DNA of 64,000 nucleotides from Alitta virens. Lineage: Eukaryota > Annelida > Polychaeta > Phyllodocida > Nereididae. A program made the translations under genes and the position numbers. Shown in pieces: positions 37,584 to 50,700 of this stretch. Position 1 is the first letter of the stretch. Each line of letters begins with the position of its first letter. The stretch spans positions 9,804,407 to 9,868,406 of the forward strand of contig OW028584.1 of assembly GCA_932294295.1 (NCBI GenBank), written 5' to 3'. The notes below the pieces were generated by a model. The model was not told the DNA's origin. It saw nothing but the letters and a program-made list of their open reading frames with translations, and did not search any database.

Positions 37584-39616
37584 TCTAGCCCGATGCAGTT
37601 CTGTGATATATAGTAAATGTAATATAGAGTGCCAGTCAATACGGATGCAAGGTCAACCTTTACAGGCTCCTACGGGATCCCCTTGGGGTCTAAGGTGTGC
37701 GCCAGTCATTTGTAGCCAAGAACAACCCAGGCGTGCTCCACCAATATCAGCAGTTGCTGGTCTGGTTCCCCAATGATAGCGCCCACTACGTCATCGTGCG
37801 TCTGGAATTCACAGCCACCCTGAATGACGACAGAGACGTCTTTCACTACTTCCAAGACATCGACACCATGGCCAAGCGAAATATCACCTGAATCTGGGTA
37901 ACAAAGGCGAGACGGTTGTTTCAGACAACCCCACAGCCAAGTCCAGTCGACTGGACCTTCATGGATCCAGACGCGGCACCCGGATGTGTCTGAGAAGTAA
38001 CACCTGCCTCAAGTAACTTCTGACAAGCTTGTACAAGCCTGTAACTCTAGCCCGATGCAGTTCTGTGATATATAGTAAATGTAATATAGAGTGCCAGTCA
38101 ATACGGATGCAAGGTCAACCTATACAGGCTCCTACGGGACCCCCTTGGGGTCTAAGGTGTGCGCCAGTCATTTGTAGCCAAGAACAACCCAGGCGTGCTC
38201 CACCAATATCAGCAGTTGCTGGTCTGGTTCCCCAATGATAGCGCCCACTACGTCATCGTGCGTCTGGAATTCACAGCCACCCTGAATGACGACAGAGACG
38301 TCTTTCACTACTTCCAAGACATCAACACCACGGCCAAGCGAAATATCACCTGAATCTGGGTAACAAAGGCGAGACGGTTGTTTCAGACAACCCCACAGCC
38401 AAGTCCAGTCGACTGGACCTGCATGGATCCAGACGCGGCACCCGGATGTGTCTGAGAAGTGTCACCTGCCTCAAGTAACTTCTGACAAGCTTGTACAAGC
38501 CTGTAACTCTAGCCCGATCCAGTTCTGTGATATATAGTTCTAATATAGAGTGCAAGTCAATACGGATGCAAGGTCAACCTATACAGGATCCTCTGGGACC
38601 CCTTGGGGTCTAAGGTGTGCGCCAGTCATTTGTAGCCAAGAACAACCCGGGCGTGCTCGACCAAAATCAGCAGTTGCTGGTCTGGTTCCCCAATGATGGC
38701 GCCCACTACGTCATCGTGCGTCTGGAATTCACAGCCACCCTGAATGATCACAGCGACGTCTTTCACTGCTACAAAGACATCGACACCACGGCCAAGCGAA
38801 ATGTCACCTGAATCTGGGTAACAAAGGCGACACTGTTGTTTCAGACAAGTGCCACTCACTCAACCCCACAGTCAAGTCCAGTCGACTGGACCTTCAAGGA
38901 TCCAGACGCGGCACCCGGATATGTGAGAGAAATGTCACCTGCCTAAAGTAACTTCTGACAAGTTTGTACAAGCCTGAAACTCTAGCCCGATGCAGCTCTG
39001 GCACAACCAGGTCAATTTGGCCACCTGGTGCAACGGGCTGCGGCGTGTCAGCGCAAGATCACCTGTCCGCACCAGACCAACTGCTGCTGCGGTAACTATA
39101 CCTCTTCCACTCGTACAACCAGACAAGGCGGATTCTGGACGAGAGGCTGGCTCCAATAGTGATATATAGCAAAGCTAATAATGACTGCAAGTCAATACGG
39201 ATGCAAGGTCAACCTATTCAGGGTCCTCCGGCACCCCCTTGGGGTCTAAGGTGTGCGCCAGTCATTTGTAGCCAAGACCAACCCGGGCGCGCTCGACCAA
39301 AATCAGCAGTTGCTAGTCTGGTTCCCCAATGATGGCGCCCACTACATCATCGTGCGTCTGGAATTCACATCCACCCAGAATGACGACAGCGACGTCTTTC
39401 ACTGCTACCAAGACATCGAAACCACGGCCAAGCGAAATGTGACCTTAATCCGGGTAACAAAGGCGAGACTGTTGTTTCAGACAAGTGCCACTCACTCAAC
39501 CCCACAGCCATGTCCAGTCGACTGGACCTTCATGGATCCAGACGCGGCACCCGGATGTGTCTGAGAAGTGTCACCTGCCTAAAGTAACTTCTGACAAGCT
39601 TGTACAAGCCTGTAAC
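37584..39616 (+). repeat. HOR unit 17: A-B-C-D, type II, 2033 bp
   Basis: A has gggatcccc without the 1-bp deletion. B has catcaacacc (A at 38324) and gacctgcatgg. C has aatctggg (T at 38815), the A/B-like base. D has atttgta and tacatcatc. Units 23 and 28 share this set. Confidence 0.94.
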
Positions 39617-41649
39617 TCTAGCCCGATGCAGTTCTGTGATATATAGTAAATGTAATATAGAGTGCCAGTCAATACGGATGCAAGGTCAACCTTTACAGGC
39701 TCCTACGGGACCCCCTTGGGGTCTAAGGTGTGCGCCAGTCATTTGTAGCCAAGAACAACCCAGGCGTGCTCCACCAATATCAGCAGTTGCTGGTCTGGTT
39801 CCCCAATGATAGCGCCCACTACGTCATCGTGCGTCTGGAATTCACAGCCACCCTGAATGACGACAGAGACGTCTTTCACTACTTCCAAGACATCGACACC
39901 ATGGCCAAGCGAAATATCACCTGAATCTGGGTAACAAAGGCGAGACGGTTGTTTCAGACAACCCCACAGCCAAGTCCAGTCGACTGGACCTTCATGGATC
40001 CAGACGCGGCACCCGGATGTGTCTGAGAAGTAACACCTGCCTCAAGTAACTTCTGACAAGCTTGTACAAGCCTGTAACTCTAGCCCGATGCAGTTCTGTG
40101 ATATATAGTAAATGTAATATAGAGTGCAAGTCAATACGGATGCAAGGTCAACCTATACAGGCTCCTACGGGACCCCCTTGGGGTCTAAGGTGTGCGCCAG
40201 TCATTTGTAGCCAAGAACAACCCAGGCGTGCTCCACCAATATCAGCAGTTGCTGGTCTGGTTCCCCAATGATAGCGCCCACTACGTCATCGTGCGTCTGG
40301 AATTCACAGCCACCCTGAATGACGACAGAGACGTCTTTCACTACTTCCAAGACATCGACACCACGGCCAAGCGAAATATCACCTGAATCTGGGTAACAAA
40401 GGCGAGACGGTTGTTTCAGACAACCCCACAGCCAAGTCCAGTCGACTGGACCTTCATGGATCCAGACGCGGCACCCGGATGTGTCTGAGAAGTGTCACCT
40501 GCCTCAAGTAACTTCTGACAAGCTTGTACAAGCCTGTAACTCTAGCCCGATCCAGTTCTGTGATATATAGTTCTAATATAGAGTGCAAGTCAATACGGAT
40601 GCAAGGTCAACCTATACAGGATCCTCTGGGACCCCTTGGGGTCTAAGGTGTGCGCCAGTCATTTGTAGCCAAGAACAACCCGGGCGTGCTCGACCAAAAT
40701 CAGCAGTTGCTGGTCTGGTTCCCCAATGATGGCGCCCACTACGTCATCGTGCGTCTGGAATTCACAGCCACCCTGAATGATCACAGCGACGTCTTTCACT
40801 GCTACAAAGACATCGACACCACGGCCAAGCGAAATGTCACCTGAATCCGGGTAACAAAGGCGACACTGTTGTTTCAGACAAGTGCCACTCACTCAACCCC
40901 ACAGTCAAGTCCAGTCGACTGGACCTTCAAGGATCCAGACGCGGCACCCGGATATGTGAGAGAAATGTCACCTGCCTAAAGTAACTTCTGACAAGTTTGT
41001 ACAAGCCTGAAACTCTAGCCCGATGCAGCTCTGGCACAACCAGGTCAATTTGGCCATCTGGTGCAACGGGCTGCGGCGTGTCAGCGCAAGATCACCTGTC
41101 CGCACCAGACCAACTGCTGCTGCGGTAACTATACCTCTTCCACTCGTACAACCAGACAAGGCGGATTCTGGACGAGAGGCTGGCTCCAATAGTGATATAT
41201 AGCAAAGCTAATAATGACTGCAAGTCAATACGGATGCAAGGTCAACCTATTCAGGGTCCTCCGGCACCCCCTTGGGGTCTAAGGTGTGCGCCAGTCATTT
41301 GTAGCCAAGACCAACCCGGGCGCGCTCGACCAAAATCAGCAGTTGCTAGTCTGGTTCCCCAAAGATGGCGCCCACTACATCATCGTGCGTCTGGAATTCA
41401 CATCCACCCAGAATGACGACAGCGACGTCTTTCACTGCTACCAAGACATCGAAACCACGGCCAAGCGAAATGTGACCTTAATCCGGGTAACAAAGGCGAG
41501 ACTGTTGTTTCAGACAAGTGCCACTCACTCAACCCCACAGCCATGTCCAGTCGACTGGACCTTCATGGATCCAGACGCGGCACCCGGATGTGTCTGAGAA
41601 GTGTTACCTGCCTAAAGTAACTTCTGACAAGCTTGTACAAGCCTGTAAC
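39617..41649 (+). repeat. HOR unit 18: A-B-C-D, mosaic of type I front and type II-derived D, 2033 bp
   Basis: A and B are type I, but B has a private gagtgcaag (A at 40128). C has the ordinary tctgggacc. D carries the gccatctgg, ccaaagatgg, tacatcatc and gtgttacc set otherwise seen in units 4, 6 and 29. Unit 29 is its copy. Confidence 0.94.
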
Positions 41650-43682
41650 TCTAGCCCGATGCAGTTCTGTGATATATAGTAAATGTAATATAGAGTGCCA
41701 GTCAATACGGATGCAAGGTCAACCTTTACAGGCTCCTACGGGACCCCCTTGGGGTCTAAGGTGTGCGCCAGTCATTTGTAGCCAAGAACAACCCAGGCGT
41801 GCTCCACCAATATCAGCAGTTGCTGGTCTGGTTCCCCAATGATAGCGCCCACTACGTCATCGTGCGTCTGGAATTCACAGCCACCCTGAATGACGACAGA
41901 GACGTCTTTCACTACTTCCAAGACATCGACACCATGGCCAAGCGAAATATCACCTGAATCTGGGTAACAAAGGCGAGACGGTTGTTTCAGACAACCCCAC
42001 AGCCAAGTCCAGTCGACTGGACCTTCATGGATCCAGACGCGGCACCCGGATGTGTCTGAGAAGTAACACCTGCCTCAAGTAACTTCTGACAAGCTTGTAC
42101 AAGCCTGTAACTCTAGCCCGATGCAGTTCTGTGATATATAGTAAATGTAATATAGAGTGCCAGTCAATACGGATGCAAGGTCAACCTATACAGGCTCCTA
42201 CGGGACCCCCTTGGGGTCTAAGGTGTGCGCCAGTCATTTGTAGCCAAGAACAACCCAGGCGTGCTCCACCAATATCAGCAGTTGCTGGTCTGGTTCCCCA
42301 ATGATAGCGCCCACTACGTCATCGTGCGTCTGGAATTCACAGCCACCCTGAATGACGACAGAGACGTCTTTCACTACTTCCAAGACATCGACACCACGGC
42401 CAAGCGAAATATCACCTGAATCTGGGTAACAAAGGCGAGACGGTTGTTTCAGACAACCCCACAGCCAAGTCCAGTCGACTGGACCTTCATGGATCCAGAC
42501 GCGGCACCCGGATGTGTCTGAGAAGTGTCACCTGCCTCAAGTAACTTCTGACAAGCTTGTACAAGCCTGTAACTCTAGCCCGATCCAGTTCTGTGATATA
42601 TAGTTCTAATATAGAGTGCAAGTCAATACGGATGCAAGGTCAACCTATACAGGATCCTCTGGGACCCCTTGGGGTCTAAGGTGTGCGCCAGTCATTTGTA
42701 GCCAAGAACAACCCGGGCGTGCTCGACCAAAATCAGCAGTTGCTGGTCTGGTTCCCCAATGATGGCGCCCACTACGTCATCGTGCGTCTGGAATTCACAG
42801 CCACCCTGAATGATCACAGCGACGTCTTTCACTGCTACAAAGACATCGACACCACGGCCAAGCGAAATGTCACCTGAATCCGGGTAACAAAGGCGACACT
42901 GTTGTTTCAGACAAGTGCCACTCACTCAACCCCACAGTCAAGTCCAGTCGACTGGACCTTCAAGGATCCAGACGCGGCACCCGGATATGTGAGAGAAATG
43001 TCACCTGCCTAAAGTAACTTCTGACAAGTTTGTACAAGCCTGAAACTCTAGCCCGATGCAGCTCTGGCACAACCAGGTCAATTTGGCCACCTGGTGCAAC
43101 GGGCTGCGGCGTGTCAGCGCAAGATCACCTGTCCGCACCAGACCAACTGCTGCTGCGGTAACTATACCTCTTCCACTCGTACAACCAGACAAGGCGGATT
43201 CTGGACGAGAGGCTGGCTCCAATAGTGATATATAGCAAAGCTAATAATGACTGCAAGTCAATACGGATGCAAGGTCAACCTATTCAGGGTCCTCCGGCAC
43301 CCCCTTGGGGTCTAAGGTGTGCGCCAGTCATTCGTAGCCAAGACCAACCCGGGCGCGCTCGACCAAAATCAGCAGTTGCTAGTCTGGTTCCCCAATGATG
43401 GCGCCCACTACGTCATCGTGCGTCTGGAATTCACATCCACCCAGAATGACGACAGCGACGTCTTTCACTGCTACCAAGACATCGAAACCACGGCCAAGCG
43501 AAATGTGACCTTAATCCGGGTAACAAAGGCGAGACTGTTGTTTCAGACAAGTGCCACTCACTCAACCCCACAGCCATGTCCAGTCGACTGGACCTTCATG
43601 GATCCAGACGCGGCACCCGGATGTGTCTGAGAAGTGTCACCTGCCTAAAGTAACTTCTGACAAGCTTGTACAAGCCTGTAAC
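41650..43682 (+). repeat. HOR unit 19: A-B-C-D, type I, 2033 bp
   Basis: Matches unit 1 at all diagnostic sites. It starts the 7018-bp block that repeats window bases 1-7018 at an offset of 41649, and also starts the first 9051-bp copy. Confidence 0.94.
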
Positions 43683-45714
43683 TCTAGCCCGATGCAGTTC
43701 TGTGATATATAGTAAATGTAATATAGAGTGCCAGTCAATACGGATGCAAGGTCAACCTTTACAGGCTCCTACGGGATCCCCTTGGGGTCTAAGGTGTGCG
43801 CCAGTCATTTGTAGCCAAGAACAACCCAGGCGTGCTCCACCAATATCAGCAGTTGCTGGTCTGGTTCCCCAATGATAGCGCCCACTACGTCATCGTGCGT
43901 CTGGAATTCACAGCCACCCTGAATGACGACAGAGACGTCTTCACTACTTCCAAGACATCGACACCATGGCCAAGCGAAATATCACCTGAATCTGGGTAAC
44001 AAAGGCGAGACGGTTGTTTCAGACAACCCCACAGCCAAGTCCAGTCGACTGGACCTTCATGGATCCAGACGCGGCACCCGGATGTGTCTGAGAAGTAACA
44101 CCTGCCTCAAGTAACTTCTGACAAGCTTGTACAAGCCTGTAACTCTAGCCCGATGCAGTTCTGTGATATATAGTAAATGTAATATAGAGTGCCAGTCAAT
44201 ACGGATGCAAGGTCAACCTATACAGGCTCCTACGGGACCCCCTTGGGGTCTAAGGTGTGCGCCAGTCATTTGTAGCCAAGAACAACCCAGGCGTGCTCCA
44301 CCAATATCAGCAGTTGCTGGTCTGGTTCCCCAATGATAGCGCCCACTACGTCATCGTGCGTCTGGAATTCACAGCCACCCTGAATGACGACAGAGACGTC
44401 TTTCACTACTTCCAAGACATCGACACCACGGCCAAGCGAAATATCACCTGAATCTGGGTAACAAAGGCGAGACGGTTGTTTCAGACAACCCCACAGCCAA
44501 GTCCAGTCGACTGGACCTGCATGGATCCAGACGCGGCACCCGGATGTGTCTGAGAAGTGTCACCTGCCTCAAGTAACTTCTGACAAGCTTGTACAAGCCT
44601 GTAACTCTAGCCCGATCCAGTTCTGTGATATATAGTTCTAATATAGAGTGCAAGTCAATACGGATGCAAGGTCAACCTATACAGGATCCTCTGGGACCCC
44701 TTGGGGTCTAAGGTGTGCGCCAGTCATTTGTAGCCAAGAACAACCCGGGCGTGCTCGACCAAAATCAGCAGTTGCTGGTCTGGTTCCCCAATGATGGCGC
44801 CCACTACGTCATCGTGCGTCTGGAATTCACAGCCACCCTGAATGATCACAGCGACGTCTTTCACTGCTACAAAGACATCGACACCACGGCCAAGCGAAAT
44901 GTCACCTGAATCCGGGTAACAAAGGCGACACTGTTGTTTCAGACAAGTGCCACTCACTCAACCCCACAGTCAAGTCCAGTCGACTGGACCTTCAAGGATC
45001 CAGACGCGGCACCCGGATATGTGAGAGAAATGTCACCTGCCTAAAGTAACTTCTGACAAGTTTGTACAAGCCTGAAACTCTAGCCCGATGCAGCTCTGGC
45101 ACAACCAGGTCAATTTGGCCACCTGGTGCAACGGGCTGCGGCGTGTCAGCGCAAGATCACCTGTCCGCACCAGACCAACTGCTGCTGCGGTAACTATACC
45201 TCTTCCACTCGTACAACCAGACAAGGCGGATTCTGGACGAGAGGCTGGCTCCAATAGTGATATATAGCAAAGCTAATAATGACTGCAAGTCAATACGGAT
45301 GCAAGGTCAACCTATTCAGGGTCCTCCGGCACCCCCTTGGGGTCTAAGGTGTGCGCCAGTCATTTGTAGCCAAGACCAACCCGGGCGCGCTCGACCAAAA
45401 TCAGCAGTTGCTAGTCTGGTTCCCCAATGATGGCGCCCACTACATCATCGTGCGTCTGGAATTCACATCCACCCAGAATGACGACAGCGACGTCTTTCAC
45501 TGCTACCAAGACATCGAAACCACGGCCAAGCGAAATGTGACCTTAATCCGGGTAACAAAGGCGAGACTGTTGTTTCAGACAAGTGCCACTCACTCAACCC
45601 CACAGCCATGTCCAGTCGACAGGACCTTCATGGATCCAGACGCGGCACCCGGATGTGTCTGAGAAGTGTCACCTGCCTAAAGTAACTTCTGACAAGCTTG
45701 TACAAGCCTGTAAC
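43683..45714 (+). repeat. HOR unit 20: A-B-C-D, type II, 2032 bp
   Basis: Copy of unit 2, with the A 1-bp deletion and the palindrome-breaking A in D at 45621. Confidence 0.94.
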
Positions 45715-47285
45715 TCTAGCCCGATGCAGTTCTGTGATATATAGTAAATGTAATATAGAGTGCCAGTCAATACGGATGCAAGGTCAACCTTTACAGGCTC
45801 CTACGGGACCCCCTTGGGGTCTAAGGTGTGCGCCAGTCATTTGTAGCCAAGAACAACCCAGGCGTGCTCCACCAATATCAGCAGTTGCTGGTCTGGTTCC
45901 CCAATGATAGCGCCCACTACGTCATCGTGCGTCTGGAATTCACAGCCACCCTGAATGACGACAGAGACGTCTTTCACTACTTCCAAGACATCGACACCAC
46001 GGCCAAGCGAAATATCACCTGAATCTGGGTAACAAAGGCGAGACGGTTGTTTCAGACAACCCCACAGCCAAGTCCAGTCGACTGGACCTTCATGGATCCA
46101 GACGCGGCACCCGGATGTGTCTGAGAAGTGTCACCTGCCTCAAGTAACTTCTGACAAGCTTGTACAAGCCTGTAACTCTAGCCCGATCCAGTTCTGTGAT
46201 ATATAGTTCTAATATAGAGTGCAAGTCAATACGGATGCAAGGTCAACCTATACAGGATCCTCTGGGACCCCTTGGGGTCTAAGGTGTGCGCCAGTCATTT
46301 GTAGCCAAGAACAACCCGGGCGTGCTCGACCAAAATCAGCAGTTGCTGGTCTGGTTCCCCAATGATGGCGCCCACTACGTCATCGTGCGTCTGGAATTCA
46401 CAGCCACCCTGAATGATCACAGCGACGTCTTTCACTGCTACAAAGACATCGACACCACGGCCAAGCGAAATGTCACCTGAATCCGGGTAACAAAGGCGAC
46501 ACTGTTGTTTCAGACAAGTGCCACTCACTCAACCCCACAGTCAAGTCCAGTCGACTGGACCTTCAAGGATCCAGACGCGGCACCCGGATATGTGAGAGAA
46601 ATGTCACCTGCCTAAAGTAACTTCTGACAAGTTTGTACAAGCCTGAAACTCTAGCCCGATGCAGCTCTGGCACAACCAGGTCAATTTGGCCACCTGGTGC
46701 AACGGGCTGCGGCGTGTCAGCGCAAGATCACCTGTCCGCACCAGACCAACTGCTGCTGCGGTAACTATACCTCTTCCACTCGTACAACCAGACAAGGCGG
46801 ATTCTGGACGAGAGGCTGGCTCCAATAGTGATATATAGCAAAGCTAATAATGACTGCAAGTCAATACGGATGCAAGGTCAACCTATTCAGGGTCCTCCGG
46901 CACCCCCTTGGGGTCTAAGGTGTGCGCCAGTCATTCGTAGCCAAGACCAACCCGGGCGCGCTCGACCAAAATCAGCAGTTGCTAGTCTGGTTCCCCAATG
47001 ATGGCGCCCACTACGTCATCGTGCGTCTGGAATTCACATCCACCCAGAATGACGACAGCGACGTCTTTCACTGCTACCAAGACATCGAAACCACGGCCAA
47101 GCGAAATGTGACCTTAATCCGGGTAACAAAGGCGAGACTGTTGTTTCAGACAAGTGCCACTCACTCAACCCCACAGCCATGTCCAGTCGACTGGACCTTC
47201 ATGGATCCAGACGCGGCACCCGGATGTGTCTGAGAAGTGTCACCTGCCTAAAGTAACTTCTGACAAGCTTGTACAAGCCTGTAAC
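45715..47285 (+). repeat. HOR unit 21: A/B hybrid-C-D, 1571 bp
   Basis: Copy of unit 3. The hybrid monomer (45715-46176) switches from A to B markers between cctttacagg and caccacggcc. C and D are type I. Confidence 0.94.
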
Positions 47286-48667
47286 TCTAGCCCGATGCAG
47301 TTCTGTGATATATAGTAAATGTAATATAGAGTGCCAGTCAATACGGATGCAAGGTCAACCTTTACAGGCTCCTACGGGATCCCCTTGGGGTCTAAGGTGT
47401 GCGCCAGTCATTTGTAGCCAAGAACAACCCAGGCGTGCTCCACCAATATCAGCAGTTGCTGGTCTGGTTCCCCAATGATAGCGCCCACTACGTCATCGTG
47501 CGTCTGGAATTCACAGCCACCCTGAATGACGACAGAGACGTCTTTCACTACTTCCAAGACATCGACACCATGGCCAAGCGAAATATCACCTGAATCTGGG
47601 TAACAAAGGCGAGACGGTTGTTTCAGACAACCCCACAGCCAAGTCCAGTCGACTGGACCTTCATGGATCCAGACGCGGCACCCGGATGTGTCTGAGAAGT
47701 AACACCTGCCTCAAGTAACTTCTGACAAGCTTGTACAAGCCTGTAACTCTAGCCCGATGCAGTTCTGTGATATATAGTAAATGTAATATAGAGTGCCAGT
47801 CAATACGGATGCAAGGTCAACCTATACAGGCTCCTACGGGACCCCCTTGGGGTCTAAGGTGTGCGCCAGTCATTTGTAGCCAAGAACAACCCAGGCGTGC
47901 TCCACCAATATCAGCAGTTGCTGGTCTGGTTCCCCAATGATAGCGCCCACTACGTCATCGTGCGTCTGGAATTCACAGCCACCCTGAATGACGACAGAGA
48001 CGTCTTTCACTACTTCCAAGACATCGACACCACGGCCAAGCGAAATATCACCTGAATCTGGGTAACAAAGGCGAGACGGTTGTTTCAGACAACCCCACAG
48101 CCAAGTCCAGTCGACTGGACCTGCATGGATCCAGACGCGGCACCCGGATGTGTCTGAGAAGTGTCACCTGCCTCAAGTAACTTCTGACAAGCTTGTACAA
48201 GCCTGTAACTCTAGCCCGATCCAGTTCTGTGATATATAGTTCTAATATAGAGTGCAAGTCAATACGGATGCAAGGTCAACCTATACAGGATCCTCTGGGA
48301 CCCCTTGGGGTCTAAGGTGTGCGCCAGTCATTTGTAGCCAAGAACAACCCGGGCGTGCTCGACCAAAATCAGCAGTTGCTGGTCTGGTTCCCCAATGATG
48401 GCGCCCACTACGTCATCGTGCGTCTGGAATTCACAGCCACCCTGAATGATCACAGCGACGTCTTTCACTGCTACAAAGACATCGACACCACGGCCAAGCG
48501 AAATGTCACCTGAATCCGGGTAACAAAGGCGAGACGGTTGTTTCAGACAACCCCACAGCCAAGTCCAGTCGACTGGACCTTCATGGATCCAGACGCGGCA
48601 CCCGGATGTGTCTGAGAAGTAACACCTGCCTCAAGTAACTTCTGACAAGCTTGTACAAGCCTGTAAC
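47286..48667 (+). repeat. HOR unit 22: A-B-C/A, 1382 bp (no C, no D)
   Basis: Type II A and B followed by one C/A hybrid starting at 48210. The next monomer is another A (unit 23) rather than the B that follows C/A in units 4, 6 and 16. The unit therefore lacks D and its 159-bp segment. It recurs as unit 27. Confidence 0.94.
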
Positions 48668-50700
48668 TCTAGCCCGATGCAGTTCTGTGATATATAGTAA
48701 ATGTAATATAGAGTGCCAGTCAATACGGATGCAAGGTCAACCTTTACAGGCTCCTACGGGATCCCCTTGGGGTCTAAGGTGTGCGCCAGTCATTTGTAGC
48801 CAAGAACAACCCAGGCGTGCTCCACCAATATCAGCAGTTGCTGGTCTGGTTCCCCAATGATAGCGCCCACTACGTCATCGTGCGTCTGGAATTCACAGCC
48901 ACCCTGAATGACGACAGAGACGTCTTTCACTACTTCCAAGACATCGACACCATGGCCAAGCGAAATATCACCTGAATCTGGGTAACAAAGGCGAGACGGT
49001 TGTTTCAGACAACCCCACAGCCAAGTCCAGTCGACTGGACCTTCATGGATCCAGACGCGGCACCCGGATGTGTCTGAGAAGTAACACCTGCCTCAAGTAA
49101 CTTCTGACAAGCTTGTACAAGCCTGTAACTCTAGCCCGATGCAGTTCTGTGATATATAGTAAATGTAATATAGAGTGCCAGTCAATACGGATGCAAGGTC
49201 AACCTATACAGGCTCCTACGGGACCCCCTTGGGGTCTAAGGTGTGCGCCAGTCATTTGTAGCCAAGAACAACCCAGGCGTGCTCCACCAATATCAGCAGT
49301 TGCTGGTCTGGTTCCCCAATGATAGCGCCCACTACGTCATCGTGCGTCTGGAATTCACAGCCACCCTGAATGACGACAGAGACGTCTTTCACTACTTCCA
49401 AGACATCAACACCACGGCCAAGCGAAATATCACCTGAATCTGGGTAACAAAGGCGAGACGGTTGTTTCAGACAACCCCACAGCCAAGTCCAGTCGACTGG
49501 ACCTGCATGGATCCAGACGCGGCACCCGGATGTGTCTGAGAAGTGTCACCTGCCTCAAGTAACTTCTGACAAGCTTGTACAAGCCTGTAACTCTAGCCCG
49601 ATCCAGTTCTGTGATATATAGTTCTAATATAGAGTGCAAGTCAATACGGATGCAAGGTCAACCTATACAGGATCCTCTGGGACCCCTTGGGGTCTAAGGT
49701 GTGCGCCAGTCATTTGTAGCCAAGAACAACCCGGGCGTGCTCGACCAAAATCAGCAGTTGCTGGTCTGGTTCCCCAATGATGGCGCCCACTACGTCATCG
49801 TGCGTCTGGAATTCACAGCCACCCTGAATGATCACAGCGACGTCTTTCACTGCTACAAAGACATCGACACCACGGCCAAGCGAAATGTCACCTGAATCTG
49901 GGTAACAAAGGCGACACTGTTGTTTCAGACAAGTGCCACTCACTCAACCCCACAGTCAAGTCCAGTCGACTGGACCTTCAAGGATCCAGACGCGGCACCC
50001 GGATATGTGAGAGAAATGTCACCTGCCTAAAGTAACTTCTGACAAGTTTGTACAAGCCTGAAACTCTAGCCCGATGCAGCTCTGGCACAACCAGGTCAAT
50101 TTGGCCACCTGGTGCAACGGGCTGCGGCGTGTCAGCGCAAGATCACCTGTCCGCACCAGACCAACTGCTGCTGCGGTAACTATACCTCTTCCACTCGTAC
50201 AACCAGACAAGGCGGATTCTGGACGAGAGGCTGGCTCCAATAGTGATATATAGCAAAGCTAATAATGACTGCAAGTCAATACGGATGCAAGGTCAACCTA
50301 TTCAGGGTCCTCCGGCACCCCCTTGGGGTCTAAGGTGTGCGCCAGTCATTTGTAGCCAAGACCAACCCGGGCGCGCTCGACCAAAATCAGCAGTTGCTAG
50401 TCTGGTTCCCCAATGATGGCGCCCACTACATCATCGTGCGTCTGGAATTCACATCCACCCAGAATGACGACAGCGACGTCTTTCACTGCTACCAAGACAT
50501 CGAAACCACGGCCAAGCGAAATGTGACCTTAATCCGGGTAACAAAGGCGAGACTGTTGTTTCAGACAAGTGCCACTCACTCAACCCCACAGCCATGTCCA
50601 GTCGACTGGACCTTCATGGATCCAGACGCGGCACCCGGATGTGTCTGAGAAGTGTCACCTGCCTAAAGTAACTTCTGACAAGCTTGTACAAGCCTGTAAC
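48668..50700 (+). repeat. HOR unit 23: A-B-C-D, type II, 2033 bp
   Basis: Copy of unit 17, with catcaacacc in B (A at 49408), aatctggg in C, and atttgta/tacatcatc in D. It follows a C/A hybrid, whereas unit 17 follows a D. Confidence 0.94.
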
